From positions 620,001 to 684,000 of the forward strand of contig NZ_NPFW01000022.1 in NCBI RefSeq assembly GCF_002259405.1: DNA of 64,000 nt, read 5' to 3'. This document shows positions 18,372 to 28,280 of the stretch, one piece after another; position 1 is the first letter of the stretch; each line of letters opens with the position of its first letter. The notes under the pieces were generated by a model. That model did not search any database and had not been told where the DNA came from. It saw nothing but the letters and a program-made list of their open reading frames with translations. The position numbers and the translations under genes were made by a program. The stretch comes from Rhodococcus sp. 14-2483-1-2. Its GTDB lineage: Bacteria > Actinomycetota > Actinomycetes > Mycobacteriales > Mycobacteriaceae.

Positions 18372-18758
18372 CTACAGGATGGCCCGAACCCCCGGTCCAC
18401 CGTCAAGGCAGAGCGCGACAACGGCAACGGTGACACCGTCCAGACCGAACCTGGGTACCGCCAACTCCGTCGAACGACCGGCCAGCAGCGCCGCTGCTTC
18501 GGCGACGCTGGCACTTCCGACGGCACGGAGAACCCGGACCGACACGGTGGGCGTGACGACGGTCGACAGTTCACTCGCCGAGTAGGTCACGCCCCGAACC
18601 CCCATGCTCGACGCCACCGCGGCCACCAGTTCTGCTTTTCGGTCGATCGAGGCGATGGCCTCGACATGCCAGTCCGGTTGCAGCACTGTGGAGATCGCGA
18701 CCACGACGTCGGTGGCAGCGACGCCGGCTCGGGCACCTATTCCGACGACCACCCGCAT
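18372..18758 (-). CDS. CobE/CbiG C-terminal-like cobalamin biosynthesis protein
   Basis: 128 residues, MRVVVGIGARAGVAATDVVV onwards. The opening glycine-rich GIGAR and the later ASIDRKAELVAAVASSMGV and YSASEL resemble CobE and the C-terminal domain of CbiG, which take part in ring contraction during B12 synthesis. Only this single domain is present; the N-terminal CbiG domain is missing, as in stand-alone CobE. It lies 12 bases after cobB and 2 bases before the alcohol dehydrogenase gene. Assignment rests on short motifs plus context. Confidence 0.72.
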   Translation of the reverse strand: MRVVVGIGARAGVAATDVVVAISTVLQPDWHVEAIASIDRKAELVAAVASSMGVRGVTYSASELSTVVTPTVSVRVLRAVGSASVAEAAALLAGRSTELAVPRFGLDGVTVAVVALCLDGGPGVRAIL

Positions 18759-18770
18759 TCTGGGCCGGCT

Positions 18771-20165
18771 CTACACGCGCGCGTAGTCGATGGCAGCGGA
18801 GACGAATCGGGTGATCGACTCGGGATTGCCCGCGGCATGGGTGTGCAGGTACGACGCGTGGACGCCGCCCTGTACGAAGCCCTCGCGCGCCGCGGTTCTG
18901 CCGTCGGGGCTCTGCTTGTGCCAGCCCCAGGCAGCCGACGCCGCCTCGCGCACTGCGACGAGCTTCGTTCGGTGGAACTCGTGGCCGGTGACGCGGGTGC
19001 CCGCGTCGAACAGTGTCGACGATTCGAGGGCAACCGCGTCGCGATATCCCAGAGTGAGGGTGTTCCCGAATTCCGCGTCCACGTCGACGACCCCGGCCAT
19101 GGCATGACCGTCCAATCGCCGTGCCAGATACAGCAATCCGGCGCATTCGGCGTGGATCGGCAATCCCTGGGCCGCCGCTGCTCGAACGTCCGCGAGCAGT
19201 AGTTCGTTCGCCGACAGTGCGGCCGCATGCTCCTCCGGGAATCCACCGGGAAGAACGACTCCTGCTGTGCCGGGCGGCAATCCGTCACGCAGCGGATCGA
19301 ACACGGCCACGTCGGCTCCGGCTGCGCGGAGCAGTTCGACGTGTTCGGTGTATCCGAAGGTGAATGCGGGGCCACCGGCAACCGCGACGACGGGCGATCC
19401 ATCGGAGCTGTGTACCTCGTTCTCCGGGGACCACTGCGGTGCTGTCACCGACGATCGCGCTAGGGCACTCACTGCCTCGATGTCGACGAACCGGGAGACG
19501 AGGGCGCTCATCGCGTCGACGGCATCGGTTGCGGCACCACCGTGTTCGACTGCGGTGATCAGCCCCAGATGCCGTGACGGGACGACCAGTTCGCTCATGC
19601 GCGGCAACGCGCCGAGTACCGGAACACCCACCCGTTCGCACGCTTGGCGCAACACGTCCTCGTGCCGCTGACTGCCGACGCGATTGAGAATCACTCCGCC
19701 GATGCGGACGCTGGCGTCGAACGTCGAGAAGCCGTGCAGCACAGCGGCAAGCGATTGACTGTGTCCGCGGGCATCGACCACCAGGATCACCGGGGCACCG
19801 AGCATCGCGGCCACTCGTGCGGTCGATCCCTCGGCGGAGGCCTCCCCCGGTCCGGTCATGTCGATCTTGCCGTCGAACAGTCCCATGACGCCCTCGACGA
19901 CCGCGATGTCGCATCCTCGACTGCCGTGTCGGAACAGGGGCCCGATGCGGTCGGCACCGACCATCACGGCGTCGAGGTTGCGGCCCGGGAGCCCGGCCGC
20001 GAGCGAGTGATATCCGGGGTCGATGTAGTCCGGCCCCACTTTGAACGGTGCGACGGTGCGACCGGCATTGCGCAGCGCACCCATCAGTCCGGTGGCCACC
20101 GTCGTCTTTCCGCTGCCCGACGCGGGGGCCGCGATCACCACTGCGGGACAGGACGCGTTCACCAT
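18771..20165 (-). CDS. cobB: Cobyrinic acid a,c-diamide synthase
   Basis: 464 residues. It amidates the a and c side chains of the corrin ring using glutamine and ATP. The N-terminal P-loop AAPASGSGKTTVATGL (about 12-27) and KVGPDYIDPGYH mark the ATPase domain; the C-terminal class I glutamine amidotransferase domain (about 250-440) has LPGGFPEEHA, the nucleophile region PIHAECAGLLYLARRL and the His motif GHEFHRTKL. Its start overlaps the end of cobO, so translation is coupled (ATG 20165 or GTG 20162). It is the third gene behind the B12 riboswitch. Confidence 0.95.
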   Translation of the reverse strand: MVNASCPAVVIAAPASGSGKTTVATGLMGALRNAGRTVAPFKVGPDYIDPGYHSLAAGLPGRNLDAVMVGADRIGPLFRHGSRGCDIAVVEGVMGLFDGKIDMTGPGEASAEGSTARVAAMLGAPVILVVDARGHSQSLAAVLHGFSTFDASVRIGGVILNRVGSQRHEDVLRQACERVGVPVLGALPRMSELVVPSRHLGLITAVEHGGAATDAVDAMSALVSRFVDIEAVSALARSSVTAPQWSPENEVHSSDGSPVVAVAGGPAFTFGYTEHVELLRAAGADVAVFDPLRDGLPPGTAGVVLPGGFPEEHAAALSANELLLADVRAAAAQGLPIHAECAGLLYLARRLDGHAMAGVVDVDAEFGNTLTLGYRDAVALESSTLFDAGTRVTGHEFHRTKLVAVREAASAAWGWHKQSPDGRTAAREGFVQGGVHASYLHTHAAGNPESITRFVSAAIDYARV

Positions 20166-20779
20166 TCGATGCCTCGCTGACCCTTGCGTCCCGCGTCCAT
20201 CGGATGCTTGACCTTGGCCATCTCGGTGACCAGGTCCGCCGCCTCGATCAGTTCACGGGGCGCGTCGCGTCCGGTGATGACGACATGCTGATTGCCCGGT
20301 CGGTGGGTCAGGACGTCGACCACCTCGGCGACGTCGACCCACCCCCACTTGAGTGGATAGGTGAACTCGTCCAGCACGTAGAACCGGTGCGACTGCTGCT
20401 GGATTCGTCGAGCGATCTCCTGCCAGCCCTCCGCCGCGGCCTCGGCATGATCGACGTCGCTGCCCTTCTTTCGAGTCCACGACCAGCCCTCGCCCATCTT
20501 GTGCCATTCGACGGCTCCGCCGACCCCGGTGCTCTCGTGCAATTCGCCGAGGGTGCGAAATGCCGCTTCCTCGCCGACTTTCCACTTGGCGCTCTTGACG
20601 AACTGGAACACTCCGACGTCGAAACCCTGATTCCAGGCCCGCAACGCCATGCCGAATGCGGCGGTCGATTTCCCCTTGCCCGGGCCGGTGTGCACGGCGA
20701 GCACGGGCAGATTGCGACGCTGACGCGTCGTGAGGCCGTCCTGCGGAACGGTTCCGGGAGCCGGTACACCCTGAGGCAT
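20159..20779 (-). CDS. cobO: Cob(I)yrinic acid a,c-diamide adenosyltransferase
   Basis: 206 residues from ATG 20779, where family similarity begins (MPQGVPAPG). P-loop VHTGPGKGKSTAAFGMALRA, then FQFVKSAKWKVGEEAAF, EWHKMGEGWSW and LDEFTYPLKWGWV are the CobO/BtuR signature. It transfers the adenosyl group from ATP to cobalt(I) corrinoid. It lies 10 bases after the chelatase-like gene and overlaps cobB by 7 bases, so the three are one operon. An open frame continues upstream into the chelatase gene but is not supported. Confidence 0.95.
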   Translation of the reverse strand: MPQGVPAPGTVPQDGLTTRQRRNLPVLAVHTGPGKGKSTAAFGMALRAWNQGFDVGVFQFVKSAKWKVGEEAAFRTLGELHESTGVGGAVEWHKMGEGWSWTRKKGSDVDHAEAAAEGWQEIARRIQQQSHRFYVLDEFTYPLKWGWVDVAEVVDVLTHRPGNQHVVITGRDAPRELIEAADLVTEMAKVKHPMDAGRKGQRGIEW

Positions 20780-20789
20780 CGCGTACCCC

Positions 20790-22730
20790 CTACGCCGCTG
20801 CGCGAACGACGGCAGCGACCTGCTCCGCCGACAGATCCGCGAGGGCCACGTAACCGCCGCCGAGGCACGCCGCGAAATCTGCGGCGAGTCCGAGGCGGAC
20901 CATTCCCGATTCGCAGTCGACGACCACGGAGGCGATCTTGTCCGACGCGATGCGTCCCGCGGCGATCCGGGCCCGGCCGACAGGGTCGGTACCTCCGGTG
21001 GCCCGTCCATCGGTCAGCGCGACCACCAGCGCGCGCCGCAGCGGGTCCCGAACACGCTCTCGCAGAACGAGTTCACGTGCCTGCAGAAAGCCCTGCGCCA
21101 GTGGCGATCTGCCACCGGTCTTCATCTTCCGCAATCGCGTCACGGCCACGTCAACCGAGGACGTCGGCGGCAATACCGTCTCGGCTTCCGTGCCGCGCAC
21201 GGTGATCACGGCGACCTTGTCGCGGCGCTGATACGCATCGCGCAGCAGCGACAGCACCGCACCGGTCACCGCGGACAGTCGATCTCGCGCAGCCATCGAA
21301 CCCGAGGCGTCGACGACGAACACGATCAAGTTGCCCTCGCGGCCCTCCTTGATCGCGCCCCGCAGATCCGCAGGCTCGAGCTTCAACCGGCCGGAGGTGC
21401 GGCCGCGGACGACCTGGTGCTCGGCCGCGGCGAACAGAGTGCCCACCAGGTGCAGACCCTTGCCTGCCTCGACGGTGGGCCGTACCGACCGTCCGTGCGA
21501 GGACCGTGACCGCGAGCGGCGACCCGGCGCGCCCTCGCCCACTCCGGGAACCTCGAGCAATCGTGCTCTGAACTGCGCTCCTGGACCACCTGCCTGCTTC
21601 TCGCTGCCGGCCCCCGAGGACGGCGGTGGTTGCGCCGACTCGTCGTGCGAATCGGAGGACTGCGTGTCGGAGGACGGGGACTGGGACTGGGAGGCGTCGT
21701 CGGGAGCCTCGGGATCGGGCGCTCCCCCGCCGCCGTCGGGGTCGGGCTCCGGGTCGGGTTGTTGCTCGGCCTGCTCGGCCGCGTCCCGCATGGCCTCGTC
21801 CAACTGCTTGTCGTCGATGCCCGGCTCGTCGAAGGGATCGCGCCGACGCCGGTGCGGCAGAGCCAGTTCGGCGGCAACCCGCACGTCTTCCTCGGTCACC
21901 TCGCTCGCGCCCCGCCACGCGGCGTGCGCGGAGGCGGTACGAGCCAGCACCAGATCGGCGCGCATACCGTCGACGTCGAACGACGCACAAAGGGCAGCAA
22001 TACGCCGAAGTTCCTTGTCGCTCAACACCACGTCGTCGAGAATTTTCCGAGCGGCCAGAATCTGCTCGGCCACAGCGATATCGTCGTCGCGGAACCGGGC
22101 GGCGAACGCATGCGGATCACGCTCGTAGTTCATCCGGCGGCGCACGACGTTCATGCGGACGTCCACATCGCGGGACGCCGTCACCTCCACTGCGAGACCG
22201 AACCGGTCGAGCAGCTGCGGACGAAGCTCGCCCTCCTCGGGATTCATCGTGCCGACCAAGACGAATTGCGCTGGGTGTGAATGAGATACACCGTCACGCT
22301 CGACGTGAACACGACCCATCGCGGCCGCGTCGAGCAGCACGTCGACCAGATGATCGTGCAGTAGGTTCACTTCGTCGACGTAGAGAACACCACGGTGCGC
22401 AGCCGCGAGGAGACCGGGTTGAAACGCACGTTCGCCGTCGCGCAGAACCTTCTCGAGGTCGATGGACCCCACCACTCGATCCTCGGTCGCTCCCACCGGA
22501 AGTTCGACGAGCTTCGCCGGGCGCGACCCGTCCTCGTCCTCCACGGCGGGCAGCAGTGTCGCGAGGGCACGCACCACCGTCGATTTCGCGGTGCCCTTTT
22601 CCCCTCGCACCAGTACACCGCCGATACCGGGGTGCACGGCACACAGGATCAACGACAACCTCAGCTGATCCTGACCGACGATCGCACTGAACGGATATCC
22701 CGGTTCGGGAACACTCCCACTTCGCTGCAC
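20790..22730 (-). CDS. Cobaltochelatase-like protein with fused AAA ATPase and VWA domains (ChlI/ChlD type)
   Basis: 646 residues from GTG 22730, preceded by GGGA at 7 bases. Similarity begins at [20 protein letters not shown], so the longer open frame to 22871, which runs through the riboswitch, is rejected. AAA part: Walker [12 protein letters not shown], Walker [12 protein letters not shown] (about 1-330). An acidic, Pro/Ser-rich linker (about 330-400) follows, then a von Willebrand A domain with [17 protein letters not shown] (about 465-645). The ATPase plus VWA fusion matches mycobacterial Rv2850c. Its place ahead of cobO and cobB suggests it powers cobalt insertion with CobN, which is not in this window. 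Confidence 0.9.
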   Translation of the reverse strand: MQRSGSVPEPGYPFSAIVGQDQLRLSLILCAVHPGIGGVLVRGEKGTAKSTVVRALATLLPAVEDEDGSRPAKLVELPVGATEDRVVGSIDLEKVLRDGERAFQPGLLAAAHRGVLYVDEVNLLHDHLVDVLLDAAAMGRVHVERDGVSHSHPAQFVLVGTMNPEEGELRPQLLDRFGLAVEVTASRDVDVRMNVVRRRMNYERDPHAFAARFRDDDIAVAEQILAARKILDDVVLSDKELRRIAALCASFDVDGMRADLVLARTASAHAAWRGASEVTEEDVRVAAELALPHRRRRDPFDEPGIDDKQLDEAMRDAAEQAEQQPDPEPDPDGGGGAPDPEAPDDASQSQSPSSDTQSSDSHDESAQPPPSSGAGSEKQAGGPGAQFRARLLEVPGVGEGAPGRRSRSRSSHGRSVRPTVEAGKGLHLVGTLFAAAEHQVVRGRTSGRLKLEPADLRGAIKEGREGNLIVFVVDASGSMAARDRLSAVTGAVLSLLRDAYQRRDKVAVITVRGTEAETVLPPTSSVDVAVTRLRKMKTGGRSPLAQGFLQARELVLRERVRDPLRRALVVALTDGRATGGTDPVGRARIAAGRIASDKIASVVVDCESGMVRLGLAADFAACLGGGYVALADLSAEQVAAVVRAAA

Positions 22731-22764
22731 AGCCAATTCCCTTCGTGCCCGGAGTTCCGCGCCG

Positions 22765-22905
22765 GACGTTCGGTCGAGATACGCGAAGCCGAGCGGCGAT
22801 CTGGCTGACAGGGGAATCTTCTGCTCGAAGAATCCCCTGAACACAGTGGCGGGACCGCGCCTGATTGACACAGGACTTCTCCGCGACCGACTTCGAACCG
22901 AACAC
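22765..22905 (-). promoter_or_regulatory. Cobalamin (B12) riboswitch
   Basis: On the minus strand the classical core is visible: GAAGTCCTGTGTCAATCAGG (the G-rich/P3-P4 segment), then GCGCGGTCCCGCCACTGTG containing the invariant GCCACTG (22844-22850), a CAGGGGA/TCCCCTG hairpin, and a B12-box-like CAGCCAGATCGCCGC (about 22792-22808). The closing P1 stem is perfect: GTTCGGT (22897-22903) pairs with ACCGAAC (22768-22774). It ends about 35 bases before the GTG of the chelatase-like gene. The GGGA ribosome binding site lies just outside the core, so control is probably of translation. Binding adenosylcobalamin should lower expression of the B12 genes downstream. Confidence 0.9.
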
Positions 22906-22918
22906 TACCGCCGAACGA

Positions 22919-22958
22919 ACGAATGCCACACACGGTATGGACCGGGTGTGGCATTCGT
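22919..22958 (-). terminator. Strong hairpin between the GNAT/mqo unit and the B12 riboswitch
   Basis: A perfect 13-base inverted repeat, ACGAATGCCACAC (22919-22931) and GTGTGGCATTCGT (22946-22958), with a further CGGT/ACCG inner stem in the 14-base loop. It lies 20 bases past the GNAT stop codon. There is no T-tract, as is common in actinobacterial terminators. It could instead be a protein-binding operator at the riboswitch promoter, since only 13 bases separate it from the P1 stem. Confidence 0.6.
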
Positions 22959-22978
22959 CGATCGAGTACTGCGGAAGG

Positions 22979-23470
22979 TCAGGCCTCGCTCCAGGCAGTG
23001 CCGCCGCCCCGACGCATCGGCGTGTGCGGAATGCCGTCCTCGAGAACTTCTTCGCCGTCGGGCAGGAAGCCGTGCTTGGCGTACATGTCGACGAGGTAGC
23101 TCTGAGCGTTGATCCGACATGGAGCCGAACCGACCTCGGCAAGCGCGGCTCGCAGAATCCGCGTGGTGTGGCCTTGTCCCCTGGCCGAGCGCTGCGTGCA
23201 GAGCCGGCCGATACGGAACGCCTTCTCACCGTCGTCGTGCTCCTCGAGCAGGCGGAGTGTGCACACCACTTCGCCGTCCCGTTCGAGCCAGAAGTGCCGT
23301 GTCTCGGTCAGCAGGTCACGCCCGTCCAACTCCGGGTACGCACATGCCTGCTCGACCACGAACACCTCGACACGCAGCTTCAACAGGTCGTACAACGTGC
23401 TGTTGGACAGGTCTAGTGCCCATGATCGTTTGAGAGCTGCTGCTTGCGTATTCATACCTTTTGCTATCAC
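22979..23470 (-). CDS. ElaA-like GNAT family N-acetyltransferase
   Basis: 163 residues from GTG 23470, which overlaps the mqo stop (GTGA); an in-frame ATG lies at 23455. The ElaA pattern is evident: [25 protein letters not shown] near the start, acetyl-CoA-binding [19 protein letters not shown] in the middle, and [18 protein letters not shown] at the end. It transfers an acetyl group to an unknown amine. Translational coupling to mqo, also seen in M. tuberculosis (Rv2851c-Rv2852c), suggests joint expression, though no functional link is established. Confidence 0.9.
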   Translation of the reverse strand: MIAKGMNTQAAALKRSWALDLSNSTLYDLLKLRVEVFVVEQACAYPELDGRDLLTETRHFWLERDGEVVCTLRLLEEHDDGEKAFRIGRLCTQRSARGQGHTTRILRAALAEVGSAPCRINAQSYLVDMYAKHGFLPDGEEVLEDGIPHTPMRRGGGTAWSEA

Positions 23471-24987
23471 ACACCCGTGGGCTGTGCGAGCTCACGAGCA
23501 TTTTCGAGTTCCAGAGTCTTGGACGTCCAGCCCCAGACCTCGTCGAACAACGAGCTGTTCTGAGCCAGCTTGACACCGAGCGACGGGACCATTTCCTTGA
23601 GCTTGGGCTGCCAGGCGTCGTACTTGTCTCCGAAGCACCGTTGCAGCACGTCCAGCATGGCCGGAACGGCGGTGGATGCGCCGGGAGAGGCACCGAGCAG
23701 ACCTGCGATCGTGCCGTCCGCAGCATTGACCACGGCGGTACCGAACTCGAGCACGCCGCCGCGACCCTTCTTGCGGATCACCTGGACGCGCTGACCCGCG
23801 GTGACGAGCTCCCAGTTCTCGCCGAGCACCGAGGGCGCGAACTCGCGCAGCGTCTCGACACGATCCGCCTGCGACTGAGCCAGCTCACTGACCAGATACT
23901 TGACGAGTCCGAGCTCGGTCACGCCGACTCCGAGCATCGACATCAGGTTGCCGGGCTTGACCGAGGAGGGCAGGTCGGTGATCTTGCCCTGCTTGAGGAA
24001 CTTGGGCGACCAGCCTGCGTACGGGCCGAACAACAGACCCTGCTGGCCGTTGATCACGCGGGTGTCGAGGTGCGGCACCGACATGGGAGGAGCGCCGACA
24101 GAGGCCTTGCCGTACACCTTGGCCGAGTGCTGCTCGATCAGTGCGGGATCGGTGCACCGCAACCACTCGCCACTGACCGGGAAGCCGCCGAATCCCTTGA
24201 TCTCCGCGATCCCGGACTTCTGCAGCAGGTGCAGTGCGCCGCCGCCTGCGCCGACGAACACGAACTTGGCGTTGACGGTCTTCTTGACGCCGGTGCGCTG
24301 GTTGGCGACCTTCACGTCCCAGCTGCCGTCGGACTGCTTGGTGATGTTGCGCACATCGTGTCCGAAGTGCACGGTGCCGCCCGCGGACGACAGGTAGTTC
24401 AGCAGCTGCTTGGTGAGCGCACCGAAGTCGACGTCGGTGCCCTCCTGACTCCAGTTCAGTGCCACGGGGTCGGAGAAGTCACGGCCCTTGGCCATCAACG
24501 GCAGTCGCGCCGAGAACTCGTCCTTGGAGTCGATGTACTCCATGCCTGCGAACAGTGGGTTGCCCACGAGCGCTTCGTACCGCGCCCGCAGGTACTTCAC
24601 GTTCTCGGCCCCGTGCACGAAGCTCACGTGCGGAATGGGGTTGATGAAGTTCTTGGCGTCGGAGAGCACGCCGGTCTCGATGCCGTGCGCCCAGAACTGA
24701 CGCGAGACCTGGAACTGCTCGTTGACGTTGAGCGCCTTGGCGATATCGACGCTGCCGTCCTTGTTCTGCGGCGTGTAGTTCAGTTCGCACAGTGCCGAGT
24801 GGCCGGTGCCCGCGTTGTTCCACGCGTCGCTGCTCTCGGCCGCGGCCGCATCGAGCCGCTCGTAGACGTCGATCGACCAGTTCGGTTCGAGCTGACGGAG
24901 CAACGCACCGAGGGTGGCGCTCATGATTCCGGCACCGACCAGAACGACGTCGGTCTTGATCCGCTTACCCTGCTCATCTTTGGACAC
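23467..24987 (-). CDS. mqo: Malate:quinone oxidoreductase
   Basis: 506 residues from GTG 24987. This membrane-associated flavoprotein oxidises malate to oxaloacetate and passes electrons to the quinone pool. The FAD-binding N-terminus reads [20 protein letters not shown]; further Mqo patterns are [48 protein letters not shown] and [15 protein letters not shown]. Length matches the family. It heads a two-gene unit with the GNAT gene and is divergent from the hydrolase at 25179. Confidence 0.96.
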   Translation of the reverse strand: MSKDEQGKRIKTDVVLVGAGIMSATLGALLRQLEPNWSIDVYERLDAAAAESSDAWNNAGTGHSALCELNYTPQNKDGSVDIAKALNVNEQFQVSRQFWAHGIETGVLSDAKNFINPIPHVSFVHGAENVKYLRARYEALVGNPLFAGMEYIDSKDEFSARLPLMAKGRDFSDPVALNWSQEGTDVDFGALTKQLLNYLSSAGGTVHFGHDVRNITKQSDGSWDVKVANQRTGVKKTVNAKFVFVGAGGGALHLLQKSGIAEIKGFGGFPVSGEWLRCTDPALIEQHSAKVYGKASVGAPPMSVPHLDTRVINGQQGLLFGPYAGWSPKFLKQGKITDLPSSVKPGNLMSMLGVGVTELGLVKYLVSELAQSQADRVETLREFAPSVLGENWELVTAGQRVQVIRKKGRGGVLEFGTAVVNAADGTIAGLLGASPGASTAVPAMLDVLQRCFGDKYDAWQPKLKEMVPSLGVKLAQNSSLFDEVWGWTSKTLELENARELAQPTGV

Positions 24988-25178
24988 TGGAGAATCGACT
25001 TCCTTGTCTGTGGAGGTCTCGGCCGGTGGCGGTATCGACCGGAGAACTCTGCTGTAGAGGGCTACTCACCCGATGCGGTCAGGTTACTAGCTGGGCCTAC
25101 CCCATCGGACACCACGTCAACCCGGTCTCGATTGTGCTCCTCGGACGCCGTCCGCGGCGCCCACTACAGTTGTGATCT

Positions 25179-26219
25179 GTGACTACCTGGGTGCCCGATG
25201 TCCTCGGCGACGGCTACGAACAGACGACCATTCCACTCGGTGACGATCCGGACGGCGAGGGGCAGGTCGAGGCCACTCTCGTGCGATATCAACCGTCGGG
25301 TGCCGCGAATTTCGACCGCGCGGTGATCTACGTCCACGGTTTCACCGACTACTTCTTCCAGCGACACATCGCCGAGCACTTCGCCGCGAAGGGGTACGCG
25401 TTCTACGCACTGGACCTGCGTAAGTGCGGACGCTCGCGCCGCGAAGGGCAGACCGCACACTTCGTGACCGATCTGGCGATGTACGACACCGAGCTGAACG
25501 AGGCTCTCGCCCTTGTCCGCGCAGAACGCGCAGGTGCCCCGGTGCTGCTCATGGCGCACTCGACCGGCGGTCTCGTGTTGCCGCTGTGGCTCAACCGTCT
25601 CAACCGCCGGGAAGGCGGGTCGGCCGGTCTCGGCCTGGCAGGCGTGGTCCTTAACAGCCCCTGGTTCGACCTGCAGGGCCCACCCGCCATTCGCAGCGTC
25701 GGCACCGCAGCGATCGACGTCATCGGCCGATTCAGGTCCAAGACACAGGTCCCCGGCGGCGGCCTCGACACCTACGGACTGTCGCTCGCTGCGTCCGAGA
25801 ACGGCGAATGGGACTACGACCTCGACTGGAAACCACTCGCCGGCTTCCCCATCACCTTCGGCTGGATCCGCGCCGTGCGCCACGGTCATGCCGAACTCCA
25901 TCGCGGCCTCGACATCGGTATCCCGGCACTGATTCTGCGCTCGAAAGTGACGCACTTCTCACGCCGGTACAGTTCCGCAGTCGACGCCGCAGACGCCGTA
26001 CTGGACGTCCGTCAGATCGCCCGGTGGGCCGGCTGCCTGGGCGACCGCACCACGATCGTGCCCATCGAGGGAGCCCGGCACGACGTCTTCCTGTCCACCG
26101 AGGCTCCGCGCGCGCGGGCCTTCGAGGAAATGGACGAGTGGATCGAGTGGTTGCATCGAAGCGAAAGCACCGACCACGCGTCGGGCAAAGACCATACCGA
26201 GAGCGGGCACATTTCATGA
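25179..26219 (+). CDS. Alpha/beta hydrolase (lysophospholipase-like)
   Basis: 346 residues from GTG. The fold is clear: [14 protein letters not shown] (oxyanion strand), nucleophile elbow [15 protein letters not shown] with the catalytic Ser in HSTGG, and a late His in EGARHDVF. It resembles the hydrolase preceding mycothione reductase in M. tuberculosis (Rv2854). No signal peptide is seen. The substrate is unknown. TACAGT at 25165-25170 could serve as a -10 that gives a near-leaderless transcript. The stop overlaps the mtr start (ATGA). Confidence 0.88.
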   Translation: MTTWVPDVLGDGYEQTTIPLGDDPDGEGQVEATLVRYQPSGAANFDRAVIYVHGFTDYFFQRHIAEHFAAKGYAFYALDLRKCGRSRREGQTAHFVTDLAMYDTELNEALALVRAERAGAPVLLMAHSTGGLVLPLWLNRLNRREGGSAGLGLAGVVLNSPWFDLQGPPAIRSVGTAAIDVIGRFRSKTQVPGGGLDTYGLSLAASENGEWDYDLDWKPLAGFPITFGWIRAVRHGHAELHRGLDIGIPALILRSKVTHFSRRYSSAVDAADAVLDVRQIARWAGCLGDRTTIVPIEGARHDVFLSTEAPRARAFEEMDEWIEWLHRSESTDHASGKDHTESGHIS

Positions 26220-27601
26220 CCGAGCATTTCGACATCGCGATCATCGGCTCCGGATCGGGCAACTCCATCGCCGATTCGCGCTTCGAGGACAAGAAGATCG
26301 CTCTGCTCGAAGAGAATTCCACCTTCGGCGGCACCTGCCTCAACGTCGGGTGCATTCCCACGAAGATGTTCGTCTACGCCGCCGAAGTCGCTCGCACGGT
26401 GCGCGATTCCGCGAAATACGGCGTCGACGCCCACGTGGACGGCGTGCGCTGGCCCGACATCGTCGACCGCGTCTTCGGCCGCATCGACCCCATCTCGGAG
26501 GGCGGCAAGCGCTACCGCGCCGAAGGCAGCCCCAACGTCACCCTGTTCGAGGGGCATGCCACCTTCGTCGGCCCACGCACCATCGACACCGGCACCGGTT
26601 CCGTCATCACCGCCGACCAGGTCGTCATCGCCGCCGGATCGCGGCCGGTGGTGCCGCAGTCCATCGCCGATTCGGGCGTCACGTACCACACCAACAGCGA
26701 TGTGATGCGTCTGCCCGAGCTCCCCGAGCATCTGGTGATTCTCGGATCCGGTTACATCGCAGCAGAATTCGCGCACGTGTTCTCGGCACTCGGCTCGAAG
26801 GTCTCGCTCGTCGCTCGCAAGGACACCTTGCTCCGCGCATTGGACGCCGACATCTCGAAGCGGTTCACCGATCTCGCCCGCGCCAAGTGGGACGTCCATC
26901 TCGACTCCGGTGATACCCGCGCAGTGTCCGAGGGCGCGCTGCACGGCGTCGAACTGGCCGACGGCACCAGGGTTCTCGGCGACGCCTTCCTCGTCGCCGT
27001 GGGCCGCGAGCCCAACGGTGACCGTCTGGATCTCGGCACCGCAGGCATCGAGCTCGACGACGACGGCCGCATCGTGGTGGACGAATTCGGACGCACCACG
27101 GCCGAGGGTGTGTTCGCGCTCGGCGACGTCTCGTCTCCGTACCAGCTCAAGCACGTGGCCAACCAGGAAGCTCGGGTCGTCCAGTACAACCTGCTGCAGG
27201 ACGCGTGGCACGGCGATACCTCGGCCCTACGAACCAACGACCATCGGTTCGTTCCCGCGGCGGTGTTCACCGATCCCCAGATCGCCGAGGTGGGCATGAC
27301 CGAAGAGCAAGCCCGCGACGCCGGCCTGGACATCACCGTCAAGGTCCAGAACTACGGAGATGTCGCCTACGGCTGGGCCATGGAGGACAGCGAAGGTCTG
27401 TGCAAGATCATCGCCGAGAAGGGCACCGGAAAGATCCTCGGCGCGCACATCATCGGTGCGCAGGCCCCGACCCTGATTCAGCCCCTCATCCAGGCGATGA
27501 GCTTCGGGTTGTCGGCCCAGGACATGGCACGTGGCCAGTACTGGATTCACCCCGGCTTGCCCGAGGTGGTCGAGAACGCCCTGCTGGGGCTCGAACTGTA
27601 G
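26216..27601 (+). CDS. mtr: Mycothione reductase
   Basis: 461 residues. It reduces mycothiol disulfide with NADPH, keeping mycothiol reduced in the cytoplasm. FAD motif [16 protein letters not shown]; redox-active cysteines in [13 protein letters not shown] (Cys41 and Cys46); NADPH-binding [21 protein letters not shown]; second FAD motif [17 protein letters not shown]-terminal interface with the [13 protein letters not shown] motif carrying the catalytic His. This is the mycothiol-specific member of the pyridine nucleotide-disulfide reductases, as supported by gene order next to the hydrolase. Translation is coupled to that hydrolase by an ATGA overlap. Confidence 0.95.
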   Translation: MTEHFDIAIIGSGSGNSIADSRFEDKKIALLEENSTFGGTCLNVGCIPTKMFVYAAEVARTVRDSAKYGVDAHVDGVRWPDIVDRVFGRIDPISEGGKRYRAEGSPNVTLFEGHATFVGPRTIDTGTGSVITADQVVIAAGSRPVVPQSIADSGVTYHTNSDVMRLPELPEHLVILGSGYIAAEFAHVFSALGSKVSLVARKDTLLRALDADISKRFTDLARAKWDVHLDSGDTRAVSEGALHGVELADGTRVLGDAFLVAVGREPNGDRLDLGTAGIELDDDGRIVVDEFGRTTAEGVFALGDVSSPYQLKHVANQEARVVQYNLLQDAWHGDTSALRTNDHRFVPAAVFTDPQIAEVGMTEEQARDAGLDITVKVQNYGDVAYGWAMEDSEGLCKIIAEKGTGKILGAHIIGAQAPTLIQPLIQAMSFGLSAQDMARGQYWIHPGLPEVVENALLGLEL

Positions 27602-27607
27602 TTCCGA

Positions 27608-28174
27608 CTACCAGGGGCTGGTGCGGAGCACGATCTCGGTGGCCAGCGCAGCCGGCTCGTCGGCGACGACATTCGCGCCGCCGTCGAGTTGGACCACCCG
27701 GAAGTCCGAGTAGACGAACCTTCCGCTCGCGTCGGCGGATGCGCGGCCCAGCGAGGACCCGACGACCAGTGTCGTCGGCAACTCGACCGGGGGGCAGTCC
27801 GCGGCACGCACGGTGCCCTGCTCGTCCGCGATCGCGGGGTGACAACGGTTCACCGCGATCAGACTGGCGAAGCGCCCGAAGGTCTTGGCAGCCAACGTCC
27901 ATGCCGACTCCGCACCCGCTCCGCTGCCGACCAGATGCACCCACGACAGTTTCAGCTCGTCGAGAACCGTGAGGATCGCGTCGTCGCTGACGCCGTCGAT
28001 GCTTTCCAGCGCAACGGTTTTCAGATCCGAATTGTGCAGCCGTTCACTGACGGCGTCGTACACATCCACCGGATCGCCTGCATCGGGAAGCAAGAGAACG
28101 GCGTGCCTGCTGTCCGGGCCTGCCACTCGCACCGAACATTGCCCACCCGCAGCACTCACATGCGTGAACTCCAT
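27608..28174 (-). CDS. Small alpha/beta hydrolase-like protein
   Basis: 188 residues. VRVAGPDSRHAVLLLPDAGD resembles the early strands of an alpha/beta hydrolase, and WVHLVGSGAGAESAW could be a nucleophile elbow with Ser in GSGAG. The protein is shorter than typical members, and I see no convincing C-terminal catalytic His, so it may be a degenerate or non-catalytic member. It is convergent with mtr (6 bases) and lies 106 bases downstream of cobQ on the same strand. Confidence 0.65.
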   Translation of the reverse strand: MEFTHVSAAGGQCSVRVAGPDSRHAVLLLPDAGDPVDVYDAVSERLHNSDLKTVALESIDGVSDDAILTVLDELKLSWVHLVGSGAGAESAWTLAAKTFGRFASLIAVNRCHPAIADEQGTVRAADCPPVELPTTLVVGSSLGRASADASGRFVYSDFRVVQLDGGANVVADEPAALATEIVLRTSPW

Positions 28175-28280
28175 GGGGACGACGGTACTGCCTGCGGTCG
28201 AGGCGGAGGAAGAGCAGGCCCCCGACCGACCGACTCACGAACCGAAGACCTGGTCGGCATACCGGTGAGTCGCCGGCCTT

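Noticed and set aside
25081-25110. Second iron box between mqo and the hydrolase
   Set aside because: GGTTACTAGCTGGGCCTACC has loose GGT/ACC symmetry but does not match the IdeR consensus, and neither gene is iron-linked.
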